Positions 1 to 12,135 of a stretch of 64,000 bases of DNA are shown here, one piece after another. The position numbers and the translations under genes were made by a program. Every line of letters begins with the position of its first letter. The first letter of the stretch is position 1. Below the pieces are notes generated by a model. The model did no database searches. It was not told the origin of the DNA and worked only from the letters and a program-made list of their open reading frames with translations. The stretch covers positions 62,001-126,000 of the forward strand of contig NZ_JAJUWT010000016.1 of the NCBI RefSeq assembly GCF_021390395.1. The letters are read 5' to 3'. Source of the stretch: Saccharothrix sp. S26. GTDB lineage: Bacteria; Actinomycetota; Actinomycetes; Mycobacteriales; Pseudonocardiaceae.

Positions 1-2
1 AC

Positions 3-2900
3 GAGGACGCGGTGGCGCGGGCGATCGCGGAGTGGTCGGCCCAGGGCCGGCGTACCCGCAGGCTGCCGGTGAGCCACGCGTTCCACTCGCCGCACATGGA
101 CGAGGTGCTGGACGCGTTCCGCGCCGACCTGGCCGACGTGGTGTTCCGCGAGCCCTCGATCACCGTGGTCTCGGACGTCACCGGCGAGGTCGCGACCGCC
201 GAGCAGCTGCGGTCGCCGGAGTACTGGGTGCGCCACATCCGGGAGGCGGTGCGCTTCCTGGACGGCGTGCGGACGCTGGAACGGCTCGGCGTCACGGAGT
301 TCGTGGAGCTGGGCCCGGACGGTGTGCTCACCGCGTTGACCCGGCAGTGCCTGGAGCGGGAGCCGGGCTCGGCGGTGACCGTGCTGCGCGCCGGGCGGCC
401 GGAGCTGGAGCACGCGCTGTCGGCGTTGGGCGTCCTGCACACGCGCGGGGTCGCGGTGACGTGGGACTTCGGTGACGCCCGGCCGGTGACGCTGCCGACG
501 TACCGGTTCCAGGGCCGTCGGTTCTGGCTGGAGGCGCCGCGGGCCGCGCGGTCGGCCGGGGCGCTGGGGCTGTCCGACCCGCGGCACCCGCTGCTGGGCG
601 CGGCGGTGGAGCTGAGCGGCGGCGACACGGTGGTGCTGACCGGGCGGGTGTCGGGCAGCGGCTGGCTCGCCGACCACCGGGTGGGCGACGACGTGCTGCT
701 GCCGGGCACGGCGTTCGCGGAGCTGGCGCTCGCCGCCGGCGCGTACACCGGTCACCCGCACCTGGCCGAGCTGACGTTGTCGACGCCGCTGGTGCTGGGC
801 AGCGCGCAGGTGCAGGTCGTGGTCGGCACGCCGGAGGCCGGCCGCCGTCCCGTCACGATCCACTCGCGCCCGGACGCCGAGTCGCCGTGGGAGCAGCACG
901 CGACCGGTGTGCTGACCGGGGAGTCGCCCGCGGCCGGTGAGTTCACCTGGCCGTCCGACGGGTCGCCGGTCGACCTGGACGGCGTCTACGAGCGGTTGGC
1001 GGCGCACGGCTACCACTACGGGCCGGCGTTCCGCGGGCTCAAGGCGTTGTGGCGGGCCGGTGACGACCTGTTCGTCGAGCTGGCGCCGCAGGACGGCGGC
1101 GGGTTCCTGGTGCACCCGGCGGTCCTGGACGCCGCCCTGCACGCCCTGCTGCCCGGCGTGGCGGACGACGACGTGCCCGCCGTGCTGCCGTTCGCGTGGA
1201 GCGGGGTGGCGGTGCACTCCACCGCGCCCGCGGTCCGCGCGCGGCTGACCCGGACCGGGTCGTCGGTGTCGTTGGTGCTGGCCGACGCGGCGGGTCGGCC
1301 GGTGCTGACCGTGGACGAGCTGGCGTTGCGGCCGGTGGGCGGACGCGCGGTCCGGGCCGGGCTGCACGCGCTGACCTGGCGGAAGGTGAGCGTGCCCGGT
1401 GACCTGCCACCGCACGGCCTGGCCGTGCACCGGGTACCGGAGCTGGGCGCGCGTGAGGCGGTGCACCACACGCTCGACGTGCTGCGCCGGGCGAACGGTC
1501 CGCTCGCGATCGTGGTGCGCGACGGGCTGGAGCACGCGGCCGTGCGTGGTCTGGTGCGCAGCGCGCAGGCCGAGCAGCCGGGCCGGTTCGTGCTGGTCAG
1601 CGCGGACACCGACGACCTGGTGGACACCGCGTTGCGGCTGGGTGAGCCGGAGGTCGCGGTGCGTGGCGGCGAGGTGCTGGTGCCCCGTCTGGCCCGCACG
1701 CCGTCGGCCGACCGCGCGGTGAACTGGGGCGACGGGCCGGTGCTGATCACCGGTGCGACCGGCGCGCTGGGCACGATCCTGGCGCGGCACCTCGTCACCG
1801 CCCACGGCGTGGCGGAACTGGTGCTGTTGAGCCGGCGCGGACCGGACGCACCGGGCGCGGACCGCCTGGTCGCGGAGCTGGACGCGAAGGTGCACCTGGT
1901 GGCGTGCGACGCGGCGGACCGCGACGCGGTGGCCGAGGTGATGGCGCGCTTCCGGCCCACGGCCGTCGTGCACACCGCCGGCGTGGTGGACGACGGCACG
2001 CTCACCGGGCTCACCGCCGAGCAGGTGGACCGGGTGCTGCGGCCCAAGGTCGACGCGGCGTGGAACCTGCACGAGCTCGCCGGTGAGGTGTCGGCGTTCG
2101 TGCTGTACTCGTCGGTCGCGGGCCTGCTCGGCACGGCGGGCCAGGCCAACTACGCGGCGGGCAACAGCTACCTCGACGCGCTGGCCGAGCACCGGCACGC
2201 GGCGGGCCTGCCCGCGACCTCGCTGGCCTGGGGCCTGTGGGAGACCGAGAGCGAGCTGTCCGGCGGTCTGTCCGAAGTGGACCTGCGGCGGCTGGCGCGG
2301 TCCGGCCTGACGCCGTTGGCCGCCGACGAGGCGATGGAGCTGTTCGACGCGGCCCTGGCGCACGGCGCGCCGGTGCTCGCCGTGACGCGGTTCGACCAGG
2401 CGGCGCTGAAGGGGCGCGACGACCTGCCCGCCGTGCTGCGGGACGTGGTCCGCGTCCGCCGCAGCACCGCACCCGCACCGAAGGCCCCCGAGCCGACCGA
2501 CCTGCCGGCGTTGGTGCGCTTGCAGGTGGCGGCCGTGCTGGGGCACGACGACCCGGACGCGATCGACCCCCGGCGGGCGTTCACCGAGCTGGGCTTCGAC
2601 TCGCTGACCGCCGTCGAGCTGCGCAACCGGCTCGGTGCGGCGACCGGGCTGACGCTGCCCACGACGGTGGTGTTCGACCACCCGAGCCCGGACGCGCTCG
2701 CCGCGCACCTGCGGTCGTTGACGTCGGTCGACGAGGAATCGCTGGTGGACCGCCTGGAAGCGGCGGTGCGCGCGGGCGAGCTGGACGACACCGCGCTGGA
2801 CCGGCTGCGCGCCCTGCTCGGCGCGGGCCCCGCACTGGACCCCGACCTCGACTCCGCTGACGACGACGCGTTGTTCGCGCTGGTCGACGAGCTGGACTAG
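3..2900 (+). CDS. Type I polyketide synthase, 3' part of one module (AT-DH-KR-ACP)
   Basis: The reading frame is open from the left edge, so the gene starts upstream and only its last 966 or so codons are here. In order: the C-terminal part of an acyltransferase with HAFHS (about nt 80), the signature usually linked to malonyl-CoA; a dehydratase (about 580-1350); a ketoreductase with TGATGALG (about 1745) and the SSVAG...NYAAGN active-site region; and an ACP with GFDSL (about 2593), whose Ser carries phosphopantetheine. VDD after the KR nucleotide fold suggests a B-type KR. The DH motif reads [10 protein letters not shown] rather than HxxxGxxxxP, with Gly shifted by one, so its activity is uncertain. 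After the ACP, about 60 residues of Leu/Asp-rich helix look like a C-terminal docking domain. The next PKS gene follows after 8 nt, so this module feeds it. Confidence 0.95.
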   Translation, partial: EDAVARAIAEWSAQGRRTRRLPVSHAFHSPHMDEVLDAFRADLADVVFREPSITVVSDVTGEVATAEQLRSPEYWVRHIREAVRFLDGVRTLERLGVTEFVELGPDGVLTALTRQCLEREPGSAVTVLRAGRPELEHALSALGVLHTRGVAVTWDFGDARPVTLPTYRFQGRRFWLEAPRAARSAGALGLSDPRHPLLGAAVELSGGDTVVLTGRVSGSGWLADHRVGDDVLLPGTAFAELALAAGAYTGHPHLAELTLSTPLVLGSAQVQVVVGTPEAGRRPVTIHSRPDAESPWEQHATGVLTGESPAAGEFTWPSDGSPVDLDGVYERLAAHGYHYGPAFRGLKALWRAGDDLFVELAPQDGGGFLVHPAVLDAALHALLPGVADDDVPAVLPFAWSGVAVHSTAPAVRARLTRTGSSVSLVLADAAGRPVLTVDELALRPVGGRAVRAGLHALTWRKVSVPGDLPPHGLAVHRVPELGAREAVHHTLDVLRRANGPLAIVVRDGLEHAAVRGLVRSAQAEQPGRFVLVSADTDDLVDTALRLGEPEVAVRGGEVLVPRLARTPSADRAVNWGDGPVLITGATGALGTILARHLVTAHGVAELVLLSRRGPDAPGADRLVAELDAKVHLVACDAADRDAVAEVMARFRPTAVVHTAGVVDDGTLTGLTAEQVDRVLRPKVDAAWNLHELAGEVSAFVLYSSVAGLLGTAGQANYAAGNSYLDALAEHRHAAGLPATSLAWGLWETESELSGGLSEVDLRRLARSGLTPLAADEAMELFDAALAHGAPVLAVTRFDQAALKGRDDLPAVLRDVVRVRRSTAPAPKAPEPTDLPALVRLQVAAVLGHDDPDAIDPRRAFTELGFDSLTAVELRNRLGAATGLTLPTTVVFDHPSPDALAAHLRSLTSVDEESLVDRLEAAVRAGELDDTALDRLRALLGAGPALDPDLDSADDDALFALVDELD

Positions 2901-2908
2901 GAGACGAC

Positions 2909-5900
2909 GTGGCTGACGAGAACAAGCTCCGCGACTACCTCAAGCGGGCCATCGCCGACGCGCGGGACGCCCGCAGGCGGTTGAAGGAGGTCGAGGACCG
3001 CGAGCACGAGCCGATCGCGATCGTGGGCATGGCCTGCCGCTACCCCGGCGGCGTCCGCACGCCCGACGAGCTGTGGCGGCTGGTGGCCGAGGGGCGGGAC
3101 GCGATCACGCCGTTCCCGGACAACCGCGGCTGGCCCGCCGACCTGCACGACCCCGACCCGGAGCGGGTGGGCCGGTCCACCACGGGCCACGGCGGGTTCC
3201 TGCACGACGCCGACCGGTTCGACGCCGAGTTCTTCGGCCTGTCACCGCGCGAAGCCCTCGCCGTCGACCCGCAGCAGCGGCTGCTGCTGGAGACCACCTG
3301 GGAGACGGTGGAGAGCGCGGGCATCGACCCGGAGTCGTTGCGCGGCAGCAAGACCGGCGTGTTCGTCGGCGTGATGTACAACGACTACGGCTCCCGCCCG
3401 AACCTGCCGCCCGACGACGTGGAGGGCTACCTGTTCAGCGGCAGCGCGGGCAGCATCGCGTCCGGCCGGTTGGCCTACACGTTCGGGCTGGAAGGCCCGA
3501 CCGTGACCGTGGACACGGCGTGCTCGTCGTCGTTGGTCGCGGTGCACCTGGCGGCCGCGGCGCTGCGCCGGGGCGAGTGCTCGCTGGCGGTGGCCGGCGG
3601 CGCCACGGTGATGTCGACGCCGACCGCGTTCATCGAGTTCTCCCGGCTGCGCGGGCTCGCGGCCGACGGTCGCTGCAAGTCGTTCTCCGACCACGCCGAC
3701 GGCACCGGCTGGGCCGAGGGCGTGGGCGTGCTGCTGCTCGAGCGGCTGTCCGACGCGCGCCGCAACGGCCACCAGGTGCTGGCCGTGATCCGGGGCAGCG
3801 CGGTGAACTCCGATGGCGCGTCCAACGGCCTGACCGCGCCGAACGGCCCGGCGCAGGAACGCGTGATCCGCGCGGCCCTGGCGGCGGCCGGCCTGTCGCC
3901 GTCGGACGTGGACCTGGTGGAGGCGCACGGCACCGGGACGACGTTGGGCGACCCGATCGAGGCCCGCGCGGTGCTCGCCACCTACGGGCGCGACCGCGAG
4001 CAGCCGGTGTGGCTCGGCTCGCTGAAGTCCAACATCGGGCACGCCCAGGCGGCGGCCGGTGTCGGCGGGATCATCAAGGTGGCGCAGGCGATGCGGCACG
4101 GCGTGATGCCCCGCACGCTGCACGCGGACGAGCCGTCGAGCCACGTCGACTGGACCGCGGGCAAGGTCGAACTGCTGACCGAGGAACGGGAGTGGCCGCG
4201 CGGCGACCGGCCGCGACGGGCGGGTGTGTCGTCGTTCGGGTTCGGCGGCACCAACGCGCACGTCGTGATCGAGGAAGCCACGCCGGTGGACGCCACGCCT
4301 GACGACGACGTGGTCACCGCGGAGCCCGAGGCCGCCGAGCACGACCCGGCGCTGCCGGTGCCGTTCGTGCTGTCCGGGCGCAGCCCGGAGGCGGTGGCCG
4401 AGCAGGCGAAACGGCTCGCCGAGGCCGGGGCGTCCGGGCGGGACGCGGCGTTCACGCTGGCCACCCGCACGCCCATGTCGTACCGCGCGGCCGGCACCGA
4501 CCTGCGCGACTTCCCGACCGCGGTGGTCCCGCCGCGCGGCAAGGTGGCGTTCGCGTTCACCGGTCAGGGCGCTCAGCGGGTCCGCATGGGGCTGGAGCTG
4601 GCCGAGGCGTACCCGGTGTTCGCCCGCGCGTTCGCCGAGGTCTGCGCGCACCTGCCCGTGCGCGAGGTCATCGAGTCGGGCGTGGACCTCGACCTCACCG
4701 GCAACGCGCAGCCCGCCCTGTTCGCGGTCGAGGTGGCGTTGTTCCGGCTGTTGGAGTCCTGGCACGTGCGGCCGGACTTCCTGGTCGGCCACTCGATCGG
4801 CGAGCTCGCCGCCGCGCACGTGGCCGGTGTGCTGTCCCTCGCCGACGCCGCCAAGCTCGTCGCCGCGCGTGGCCGGCTCATGCAGGCGTTGCCGCCCGGC
4901 GGCGCGATGGTCGCGGTCCGGGCCGCCGAGCACGAGGTGGAGCTGTCCGACGGCGTGGCGATCGCCGCGGTCAACGGGCCGCGCTCGCTGGTGCTGTCCG
5001 GCGAGGAGGACGCCGTCCTCAGGGCCGCCGAAGGGCTGCGCGGCAAGCGGCTCGCGGTCAGCCACGCGTTCCACTCGCCGCTGATGGAACCGATGCTGGG
5101 CGAGTTCCGCGCCGTCGCCCGCACCCTGACCTACCACCCGCCGAAGCTCCCCGTGGTGTCGACGGTGGGCGAGGACGCCGACTGGACCGACCCGGAGTAC
5201 TGGGTGCGCCAGGTCCGCGCCACCGTCCGCTTCCACGACGCCCTGACCACGCTGCACGACCGCGACGTGCGCACGGTGGTCGAACTGGGGCCGGACGCGG
5301 TCCTGTCCGGCCTCACCGCCGCCGCGTTCGACGACGTCAAGGCGGTGCCCCTGCTGCGCGCCAGCCACCCGGAACCGCAGACGGTCGCCGCCGCGCTGGC
5401 CGACCTGCACATGCGTGGCGTGGACCCGGACTGGGCCGCCGTGTTCCCCGGCGCGCGCAAGGTCGCGCTGCCGACCTACGCGTTCCAGCGCAAGCGGTAC
5501 TGGCTCGCGCCGTCGACGAGCGGTGACGTGTCGGCGGCCGGCCTCACGTCCTCCGGGCACCCGTTGCTCGGCGCGACGGTCGAGCTGCCCGACGGCGTCA
5601 CCGTGCAGACCGGCAAGCTGTCCCTGGCCACGCACCCGTGGCTGGGGGAGCACCGCGTGCACGGCACGGCCGTCGTGCCCGGCACGGCCCTGGTCGAGCT
5701 GGCGGGTGACGTCGCCGAGCTGACCGTCACCTCGCCGCTGGTCGTCCCGGACACCGGTGCGGTGACCGTCCAGGTGGTCCGCACCGCCACCACCGTCGAG
5801 ATCCACTCGCGCCGCGACGACGAGCCGTGGACCCGGCACGCCACCGGCACGCTCGACCCGGCCGACGACCCGGTCGACCACCTGGCGCAGTGGCCGCCCG

Positions 5901-8900
5901 CCGCGCCCGAGGTGGCCGTGTCCTACGACGGCCTCGACCGGCACGGCTACGGCTACGGACCGGCGTTCCAGGGCCTGCGCAGGGTGTGGCGGGCCGACGG
6001 CGAGGTGTTCGCCGAGGTCGCTGCCGACGTCCCGAGCACCGGGTTCACCGTGCACCCGGCGTTGTTCGACGCGGCGCTGCACCCGTTGCTGCCCGGCGTG
6101 GTCGAGGACGGTCCGGCCCGGTTGCCGTTCTCCTGGTCCGGCGTCCGGTTCCACGGCACGGCGGGCACGGCGTTGCGCGTCCGGATCACCCCGACCGGCC
6201 CGGACTCGGTGGCGCTGCTGGTCGCCGACAGCACCGGCGCGCCGGTGCTGTCGGTCGCCGAACTCGTGCTGCGCCCGCTCACCGGCCCGATCACGGGCGC
6301 GGAACTGCTGTTCACGCCGACTCCGCGGACTTCCCGGACCGACGTGGACCGGGTGTTCGCCGTCGAGACCCCGCACGGCACGGTGCCCGAGCAGGTCCGC
6401 CAGGTCACGCACCGCGTGCTGGCGGAGCTGCGCGACTGGGCCGCGGGTTCCGGCGGCGTCCTGGGCGTGGCCGTCACCGACGACCTCGCGCACGCGGCGG
6501 TGGAGGGACTCGTGCGCAGCGCGGCGGCCGAACACCCCGGCCGGTTCGTGCTGCTGCGCGACGGGCAGGCCCTCGAACCCGTCCTCACGCCGGCCCCGCG
6601 TGCCGCGAACGCCGGCCCGAGCTGGGACGCGGTCCTGATCACCGGCGCGAGCGGCGCGCTCGGCGGCGCCATCGCCCGGCACCTGGTCACCCGGCACGGC
6701 GCGCGCAAGCTCGTGCTGCTCAGCCGCAGCGGTGCCGTGCCTGACCACTTGGGCGCGGACATCGAGGGCGTGGAGGTCGTGCCGGTGGCCTGCGACGCGG
6801 CCGACCGCGACGCGTTGGCCGCCGTGCTGGCCGAGCACCCGGTCACGGCGGTCGTGCACGCGGCGGGCGTGGTGGCGGACGGCACGCTCGACTCCCTGAC
6901 CCCGGAGCAGGTCGACCGCGTGCTGCGGCCCAAGGTCGACGCCGCCTGGAACCTGCACGAGCTGGCCGGTGACGTCGAGGCGTTCGTGCTGTACTCGTCC
7001 ATCGCGGGCGTGCTGGGCACGGCCGGGCAGGCGAACTACGCGGCGGGCAACACGTTCCTCGACGCGCTGGCCCGTCACCGCCACGCCCTCGGCCTGCCCG
7101 CGACCTCGCTGGCGTGGGGCCTGTGGGAGTCGGAGAGCGCGATGTCCGGCGGTCTGTCCGAAGTGGACCGCAAGCGGATCCGGCGGTTGGGCCTGGAGCC
7201 GATCGCGGTCGACGCGGCGCTCGCGGCGTTCGACGCGGCCCTCACCACCGGTGCACCCGTGCTCGCGGTGACCGGGCTGAACCGCGCCGCGCTGCGCGAC
7301 GACCCGCACCCCGCGTTGCGCGAACTGGCCCCGAAACGCCGTGCCGCGCGCAAGCCGACGTCACTCCCCACGGACGTCCGGGCGCTCACCGACCTGGTGC
7401 GGTCGCACGTCGCGGCGGTCCTCGGGCACGCGGACCCGGCCGGCATCGACGCGCGCCGGGCGTTCAGCGAGATGGGCTTCGACTCGCTCACGGCGGTCGA
7501 GCTGCGCAACCGGCTGGCCGAGGCCACCGGGCGGCGGCTGCCCACGACGCTGGTGTTCGACCACCCGACGCCCGCCGCGCTGGCCGAGCACCTCGCGGGC
7601 ACGGTCAAGCCCGCCGAGCAGAAGGTGACCGCGGCCGACGAGCCGATCGCGATCGTCGGCATGGCCTGCCGCTACCCGGGTGGCGTGCGCACGCCCGAAG
7701 ACCTGTGGGAGCTGGTCGCCCAGGGCCGGGACGCGATCGGCGAGTTCCCCGTCAACCGGGGCTGGGACCTCGACCGCCTCTACCACCCCGACCCGCAGCA
7801 CCCCGGCACGACCTACACCCGGCACGGCGGGTTCCTGCACGACGCCGACCTGTTCGACCCGGAGTTCTTCGGCATGTCGCCGCGCGAGGCGTTGGCGACC
7901 GACCCGCAGCAGCGGCTGTTGCTGGAGACCGCCTGGGAGGCGCTGGAGCGCGGCGGCATCGACCCGACCTCGGTGCGCGGCACGAGGACCGGCGTGTTCA
8001 CCGGCCTGATGTACCACGACTACGGCACCGGCGGCGCGTTGCCGCCGGAGCTGGAGGGCTACCTGGTCGGTGGCACGTCCGGCAGCGTCGCCTCGGGCCG
8101 CGTGGCCTACGCGCTCGGGCTGGAAGGCCCGGCGATCACCGTGGACACGGCGTGCTCGTCGTCGCTGGTGGCGCTGCACCTGGCGGTCGGCGCGCTGCGG
8201 CGCGGCGAGTGCGACCTGGCGCTGGCCGGCGGCGCGACCGTGATGGCGACGCCGACGGCGTTCGTGGAGTTCTCGCGGCAGCGCGGCCTGGCCCCGGACG
8301 GCCGCTGCAAGCCGTTCGCGGCGTCGGCCGACGGCACCGGCTGGGCCGAGGGCGTCGGCGTGCTGCTGGTGGAACGGCTGTCCGACGCCCGGCGCAACGG
8401 GCACCCGGTGCTGGCCGTGGTGCGCGGGACGGCGGTCAACTCCGACGGCGCGTCCAACGGCCTGACCGCGCCGAACGGCCCGGCGCAGCAGCGCGTCATC
8501 CGCGCCGCGCTCGCCGCCGCAGGCCTGGAGCCGTCCGACGTGGACCTGGTGGAGGCGCACGGCACCGGCACGACGTTGGGCGACCCGATCGAGGCCGAGG
8601 CGTTGCTGGCGGTGTACGGCGAGCGCGAGCGGCCGTTGGCGCTGGGGTCGTTGAAGTCCAACATCGGCCACACGCAGGCCGCCGCGGGCGTCGGCGGGAT
8701 CATCAAGGTGGTCGAGGCGATGCGGCACGGCGTGCTGCCGCGCACGCTGCACGTGGACGAGCCGACGCCGCACGTCGACTGGTCGGCCGGTGCGGTGGAG
8801 CTGCTGACGCGGGAGCGGGCGTGGCCCGCCGACCGTCCGCGCCGTGCCGCGGTGTCGTCGTTCGGCATCAGCGGCACCAACGCGCACGTCGTCGTGGAGC

Positions 8901-11900
8901 AGGCGCCGGTCGAGGCCGAGGCTGACCGCCCGGCGGAGGGTCCGGTGCCCGTGGTGGTGTCCGCCCGAACGCCGCAGGCGTTGGTCGAGCAGCTGGAACG
9001 GCTGGCCTCCGTCGACGTCCCCCTCGCCGACCTCGCCCACACGCTGGGCACCGGGCGTGCCCTGCTGGAGCACCGCGCGGTCGTCGCGGCCTCGTCGCCT
9101 GCGGACCTGCGTGACGCGGTGACGTTGCCGCGGGCGCGTGACGGTCGGACGGCGTTCGTGTTCACCGGGCAGGGCGCGCAGCGGGTCGGCATGGGGCTGG
9201 AGCTCGCGCGGGCGTTCCCGGTGTTCGCGCGGGCGTTCGAGGAGGTGTGCGAGCACCTGCCGGTGCGGGCCGCGATCGAGTCCGGCGACGGGCTGAACGA
9301 GACCGGTGCAGCGCAGCCCGCGTTGTTCGCGGTCGAGGTCGCGTTGTTCCGGCTGCTGGAGTCGTGGGGCGTGCGGCCGGACTTCGTCGCCGGGCACTCG
9401 ATCGGCGAGATCGCGGCCGCGCACGTGGCCGGTGTGCTGTCCCTGGCGGACGCGGCGAAGCTGGTCGCGGCACGCGGTCGGCTGATGCAGGCGTTGCCGC
9501 GCGGTGGCGCGATGGTCGCCGTGCAGGCGGCCGAGGACGAGGTGGAGCTGCGTGAGGGCGTGGCGATCGCCGCGGTGAACGGGCCGCGTTCGGTCGTGCT
9601 GTCCGGGGTCGAGGACGCGGTCCTGGCCTGCGCCGAGGGGTTCAAGCACACCCGGCTCACGGTCAGCCACGCGTTCCACTCGCCGCTGATGGACCCGATG
9701 CTGGACGACTTCCGCGCGGTGGCGCAGGAGCTGACCTACCACCAGCCGCGGATCCCGGTGGTGTCGACCGTCGGTGAGGACGCCGACTGGACCGACCCGT
9801 CGTACTGGGTGCGGCACGTGCGCGAACCGGTGCGGTTCCACGACGCGGCGCGCACGCTGCTCGACCGTGGCGTGACGACGTTCGTCGAGCTGGGCCCGGA
9901 CGCGATCCTGACCGGCCTGCTGGCCACCGTGCTGCCCGACGGGCACGCCGCTCTGCCCGTGCTCCGTCGTGACCGCTCCGAGCAGCGCACGGCGGTGGAG
10001 CTGTTCGCCCACCTGCACGCCCGGGGCGTGGCGGTGGACTGGTCGGCGTTCCCGGGACGGCGGGCCGTGCTGCCGACCTACCCGTTCCAGCGGGAGCGGT
10101 ACTGGCTGACCGCCAAGCCGCGCACCGGCGGCGGGCACCCGGTGCTGGACGAGCCGGTGCACGTCGCGGACCGCGACGAGGTGCTGTTCACCGGCACGCT
10201 GACCGAGCCGTTGACCGGCGCCGGTGTGGCGGAGCTGGTGTGGCACGCGGGTCGCGAGGTCGGCTTCCCGGTGGTGGACCTGGACGTCGTGGCGCTGCCC
10301 GGGGTCGGCCGGATCCAGCTGAAGGTGGGCGAGCGGGACGGCGACAAGCGCCCGGTGAGCGTGCACGCGTGGCAGGACGGGTGGGTCGAGCAGGCCAGGG
10401 GCACGCTCGCGGCCGGCCCGCTGGTCGACGCCAAGGTCGACTTGTCGCTGCTCGCGCGGGCCGACCTGGAACCCGCCGTGTGGCGCGGCCTGCGTGCCAC
10501 GGCGTCGGGAACCGCCGTGCGCCTGGACGGCTCGGTGTTCCGCGACGAGCAGGGCAACGAGGTCGCCCGCCTGGACTCGCTCGAGTTCCGCGCCCTGAAC
10601 GGGGTGCCGGTGTACGAGGTGCAGTGGGTGCCGGTGGACCTGCCGGAGGCCGATGGGCCCACGCCGGACGTGATCCGGGTGGAGTCCGGACCGGACCCGC
10701 TGGCGACCGCGCACACGGCGACCCGCCAGGTGCTGGCGGAGCTGCGCGCACGTGCCACGGGCACGGGTCGGGCGGTCGTGCTGACCCCGGACCCGGCCGA
10801 CCCCGGCGTGGCCGCGGTGTGGGGCCTGGTCCGGGCGGCGCAGGTGGAGGCACCGGACCGGATCGTGCTGGTCGGCGTGACGCCGACGCCGGCGGGCTCG
10901 ACCGAGGTCGCCCACAACGGCACGTCGGCCGGCAACGGCACGGCCGGGAATGGCACGGCATTCCGCAATGGTTTCGCAGCCGCCAATGGCACACCGGCCG
11001 GCAACGGCGCACCGGCCGCCAATGGCGCAGCGGTCGGTTCCGGTCGAAACGGTTCGGCGAATGGCGTGGCGAGCAACGGGGCCGCCGGGGCGCACCACAG
11101 CGGCGGGTCCGGTGGCCAGTCCGGCGACCTGACAGCCCGTCTCGCGGCCGTGGTCGCGTCCGGTGAGCCGCAGGTCGTGTTCCGGGACGGGCGGGCGTTC
11201 GTGCCCCGGTTGGTGCGGGTGACCGCACAGGCGCTGCCCGTGCCGCAGGACGCGGTCGTGCACCGGACCCGGCCGTCCGCGCGGGCCACCCTCGCCGGGC
11301 TCACCGACGACGTGCTGGCCGACGCCCTGCGTGAGACCGCCGAGGCGGCTTGGCGGCTGCACCGCGAGACGCCCGGCCACCTGGTCTTCGCGTCGGCGGT
11401 GGAGGGGTTCGGCGCGGCCGGGTACGCGCACTACGCGGCCGGGGTGGCGTTCGTGGAAGCCCTGGCGCACCAGCGGGTCGCGGCGGGGATGCCCGGCACG
11501 GCGGTCATCACCGGCCAGGACGTGGTCGTCACCGACCGGCCCGCCGTGGTCGCCGCGCCGGTGTCGGAGCTGGCGCCCACCGCGCTGCTGCGCGACCTCG
11601 TCCGCGCGCCGAAGGTCCCGTTGGCCGAACGGTTGGCCTCCGCCGCCGAGGGCGAACGCGGCCCGCTCGTGGAGGAGGTCGTCCGCGCCCAGGTCGCGGC
11701 GGTCCTCGGGCACGGCGACCCGCGCCGGGTGGACCTGGACAAGCCGTTCAGCGACCTCGGCTTCGACTCGCTCACCGCCGTGGACCTGCGCAACCGGCTC
11801 ACCGCGGAGACCGGCGTCGCGCTGGAGGCGACCCTGGTGTTCGACCACCCGACGCCCGCCGCGCTCGCCGGCGTGCTGCTGGACCGCCTCACGCCCGACG

Positions 11901-12109
11901 ACACCGCACCGGCCCTGGCCGAGCTCGACCGGCTGGAGGCGGCGCTCGCGCAGGTCGGCGACGAGCAACGGCAGCAGTTGACCGTGCGCCTGCGCACGAT
12001 CCTGAACCGCTGGACCGAGCCGGAGCCCGCCGCGGTCCGCACGGACTTCGACTCCGCCGCCGAGCTGTTCGACTTCATCGACAACCAGCTCGGCCGCGCC
12101 ACCCGCTGA
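2909..12109 (+). CDS. Type I polyketide synthase, two modules (KS-AT-DH-KR-ACP, KS-AT-DH*-KR*-ACP)
   Basis: 3066 aa; GTG start, preceded by GGAGAC. Residues 1-33 form a charged coiled-coil docking helix. Module 1: KS (34-455, Cys205 in TACSSS), AT (about 547-860, GHSIGE and HAFHS, malonyl type), DH with intact [10 protein letters not shown] (about 915), KR with TGASGALG (about 1245) and NYAAGN, ACP Ser about 1524. Module 2: KS (from 1578, Cys1749), AT (from 2083, GHSIGE, HAFHS), a DH-like region without HxxxGxxxxP, and a KR-like region (2570-2870) without the GxGxxG nucleotide loop and with an Asn/Gly-rich insert; then ACP Ser2954 and a C-terminal docking helix. Module 2 should therefore leave a beta-ketone. 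The two ATs are nearly identical over long stretches and both lack a segment before QPALFA that the last PKS keeps, which suggests recent module duplication or conversion. Confidence 0.97.
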   Translation: MADENKLRDYLKRAIADARDARRRLKEVEDREHEPIAIVGMACRYPGGVRTPDELWRLVAEGRDAITPFPDNRGWPADLHDPDPERVGRSTTGHGGFLHDADRFDAEFFGLSPREALAVDPQQRLLLETTWETVESAGIDPESLRGSKTGVFVGVMYNDYGSRPNLPPDDVEGYLFSGSAGSIASGRLAYTFGLEGPTVTVDTACSSSLVAVHLAAAALRRGECSLAVAGGATVMSTPTAFIEFSRLRGLAADGRCKSFSDHADGTGWAEGVGVLLLERLSDARRNGHQVLAVIRGSAVNSDGASNGLTAPNGPAQERVIRAALAAAGLSPSDVDLVEAHGTGTTLGDPIEARAVLATYGRDREQPVWLGSLKSNIGHAQAAAGVGGIIKVAQAMRHGVMPRTLHADEPSSHVDWTAGKVELLTEEREWPRGDRPRRAGVSSFGFGGTNAHVVIEEATPVDATPDDDVVTAEPEAAEHDPALPVPFVLSGRSPEAVAEQAKRLAEAGASGRDAAFTLATRTPMSYRAAGTDLRDFPTAVVPPRGKVAFAFTGQGAQRVRMGLELAEAYPVFARAFAEVCAHLPVREVIESGVDLDLTGNAQPALFAVEVALFRLLESWHVRPDFLVGHSIGELAAAHVAGVLSLADAAKLVAARGRLMQALPPGGAMVAVRAAEHEVELSDGVAIAAVNGPRSLVLSGEEDAVLRAAEGLRGKRLAVSHAFHSPLMEPMLGEFRAVARTLTYHPPKLPVVSTVGEDADWTDPEYWVRQVRATVRFHDALTTLHDRDVRTVVELGPDAVLSGLTAAAFDDVKAVPLLRASHPEPQTVAAALADLHMRGVDPDWAAVFPGARKVALPTYAFQRKRYWLAPSTSGDVSAAGLTSSGHPLLGATVELPDGVTVQTGKLSLATHPWLGEHRVHGTAVVPGTALVELAGDVAELTVTSPLVVPDTGAVTVQVVRTATTVEIHSRRDDEPWTRHATGTLDPADDPVDHLAQWPPAAPEVAVSYDGLDRHGYGYGPAFQGLRRVWRADGEVFAEVAADVPSTGFTVHPALFDAALHPLLPGVVEDGPARLPFSWSGVRFHGTAGTALRVRITPTGPDSVALLVADSTGAPVLSVAELVLRPLTGPITGAELLFTPTPRTSRTDVDRVFAVETPHGTVPEQVRQVTHRVLAELRDWAAGSGGVLGVAVTDDLAHAAVEGLVRSAAAEHPGRFVLLRDGQALEPVLTPAPRAANAGPSWDAVLITGASGALGGAIARHLVTRHGARKLVLLSRSGAVPDHLGADIEGVEVVPVACDAADRDALAAVLAEHPVTAVVHAAGVVADGTLDSLTPEQVDRVLRPKVDAAWNLHELAGDVEAFVLYSSIAGVLGTAGQANYAAGNTFLDALARHRHALGLPATSLAWGLWESESAMSGGLSEVDRKRIRRLGLEPIAVDAALAAFDAALTTGAPVLAVTGLNRAALRDDPHPALRELAPKRRAARKPTSLPTDVRALTDLVRSHVAAVLGHADPAGIDARRAFSEMGFDSLTAVELRNRLAEATGRRLPTTLVFDHPTPAALAEHLAGTVKPAEQKVTAADEPIAIVGMACRYPGGVRTPEDLWELVAQGRDAIGEFPVNRGWDLDRLYHPDPQHPGTTYTRHGGFLHDADLFDPEFFGMSPREALATDPQQRLLLETAWEALERGGIDPTSVRGTRTGVFTGLMYHDYGTGGALPPELEGYLVGGTSGSVASGRVAYALGLEGPAITVDTACSSSLVALHLAVGALRRGECDLALAGGATVMATPTAFVEFSRQRGLAPDGRCKPFAASADGTGWAEGVGVLLVERLSDARRNGHPVLAVVRGTAVNSDGASNGLTAPNGPAQQRVIRAALAAAGLEPSDVDLVEAHGTGTTLGDPIEAEALLAVYGERERPLALGSLKSNIGHTQAAAGVGGIIKVVEAMRHGVLPRTLHVDEPTPHVDWSAGAVELLTRERAWPADRPRRAAVSSFGISGTNAHVVVEQAPVEAEADRPAEGPVPVVVSARTPQALVEQLERLASVDVPLADLAHTLGTGRALLEHRAVVAASSPADLRDAVTLPRARDGRTAFVFTGQGAQRVGMGLELARAFPVFARAFEEVCEHLPVRAAIESGDGLNETGAAQPALFAVEVALFRLLESWGVRPDFVAGHSIGEIAAAHVAGVLSLADAAKLVAARGRLMQALPRGGAMVAVQAAEDEVELREGVAIAAVNGPRSVVLSGVEDAVLACAEGFKHTRLTVSHAFHSPLMDPMLDDFRAVAQELTYHQPRIPVVSTVGEDADWTDPSYWVRHVREPVRFHDAARTLLDRGVTTFVELGPDAILTGLLATVLPDGHAALPVLRRDRSEQRTAVELFAHLHARGVAVDWSAFPGRRAVLPTYPFQRERYWLTAKPRTGGGHPVLDEPVHVADRDEVLFTGTLTEPLTGAGVAELVWHAGREVGFPVVDLDVVALPGVGRIQLKVGERDGDKRPVSVHAWQDGWVEQARGTLAAGPLVDAKVDLSLLARADLEPAVWRGLRATASGTAVRLDGSVFRDEQGNEVARLDSLEFRALNGVPVYEVQWVPVDLPEADGPTPDVIRVESGPDPLATAHTATRQVLAELRARATGTGRAVVLTPDPADPGVAAVWGLVRAAQVEAPDRIVLVGVTPTPAGSTEVAHNGTSAGNGTAGNGTAFRNGFAAANGTPAGNGAPAANGAAVGSGRNGSANGVASNGAAGAHHSGGSGGQSGDLTARLAAVVASGEPQVVFRDGRAFVPRLVRVTAQALPVPQDAVVHRTRPSARATLAGLTDDVLADALRETAEAAWRLHRETPGHLVFASAVEGFGAAGYAHYAAGVAFVEALAHQRVAAGMPGTAVITGQDVVVTDRPAVVAAPVSELAPTALLRDLVRAPKVPLAERLASAAEGERGPLVEEVVRAQVAAVLGHGDPRRVDLDKPFSDLGFDSLTAVDLRNRLTAETGVALEATLVFDHPTPAALAGVLLDRLTPDDTAPALAELDRLEAALAQVGDEQRQQLTVRLRTILNRWTEPEPAAVRTDFDSAAELFDFIDNQLGRATR
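10916..11117 (+). repeat. Asn/Gly/Ala low-complexity insert inside the dead KR region
   Basis: About 67 codons (residues 2670-2736 of the bimodular PKS) encode imperfect NGT/NGA/GNG triplets ending in GGSGG. The DNA shows short irregular direct repeats such as aacggcac, not spaced units. It sits where a working KR would have its Rossmann nucleotide-binding loop, so it looks like a flexible spacer that replaced lost catalytic sequence. Confidence 0.8.
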
Positions 12110-12135
12110 CCACCCACGACATCGAGGAGAACGCA

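Noticed and set aside
10916..11117. Possible CRISPR or microsatellite
   Set aside because: The repeat words are short, irregular and in frame with the PKS; it codes for a spacer.
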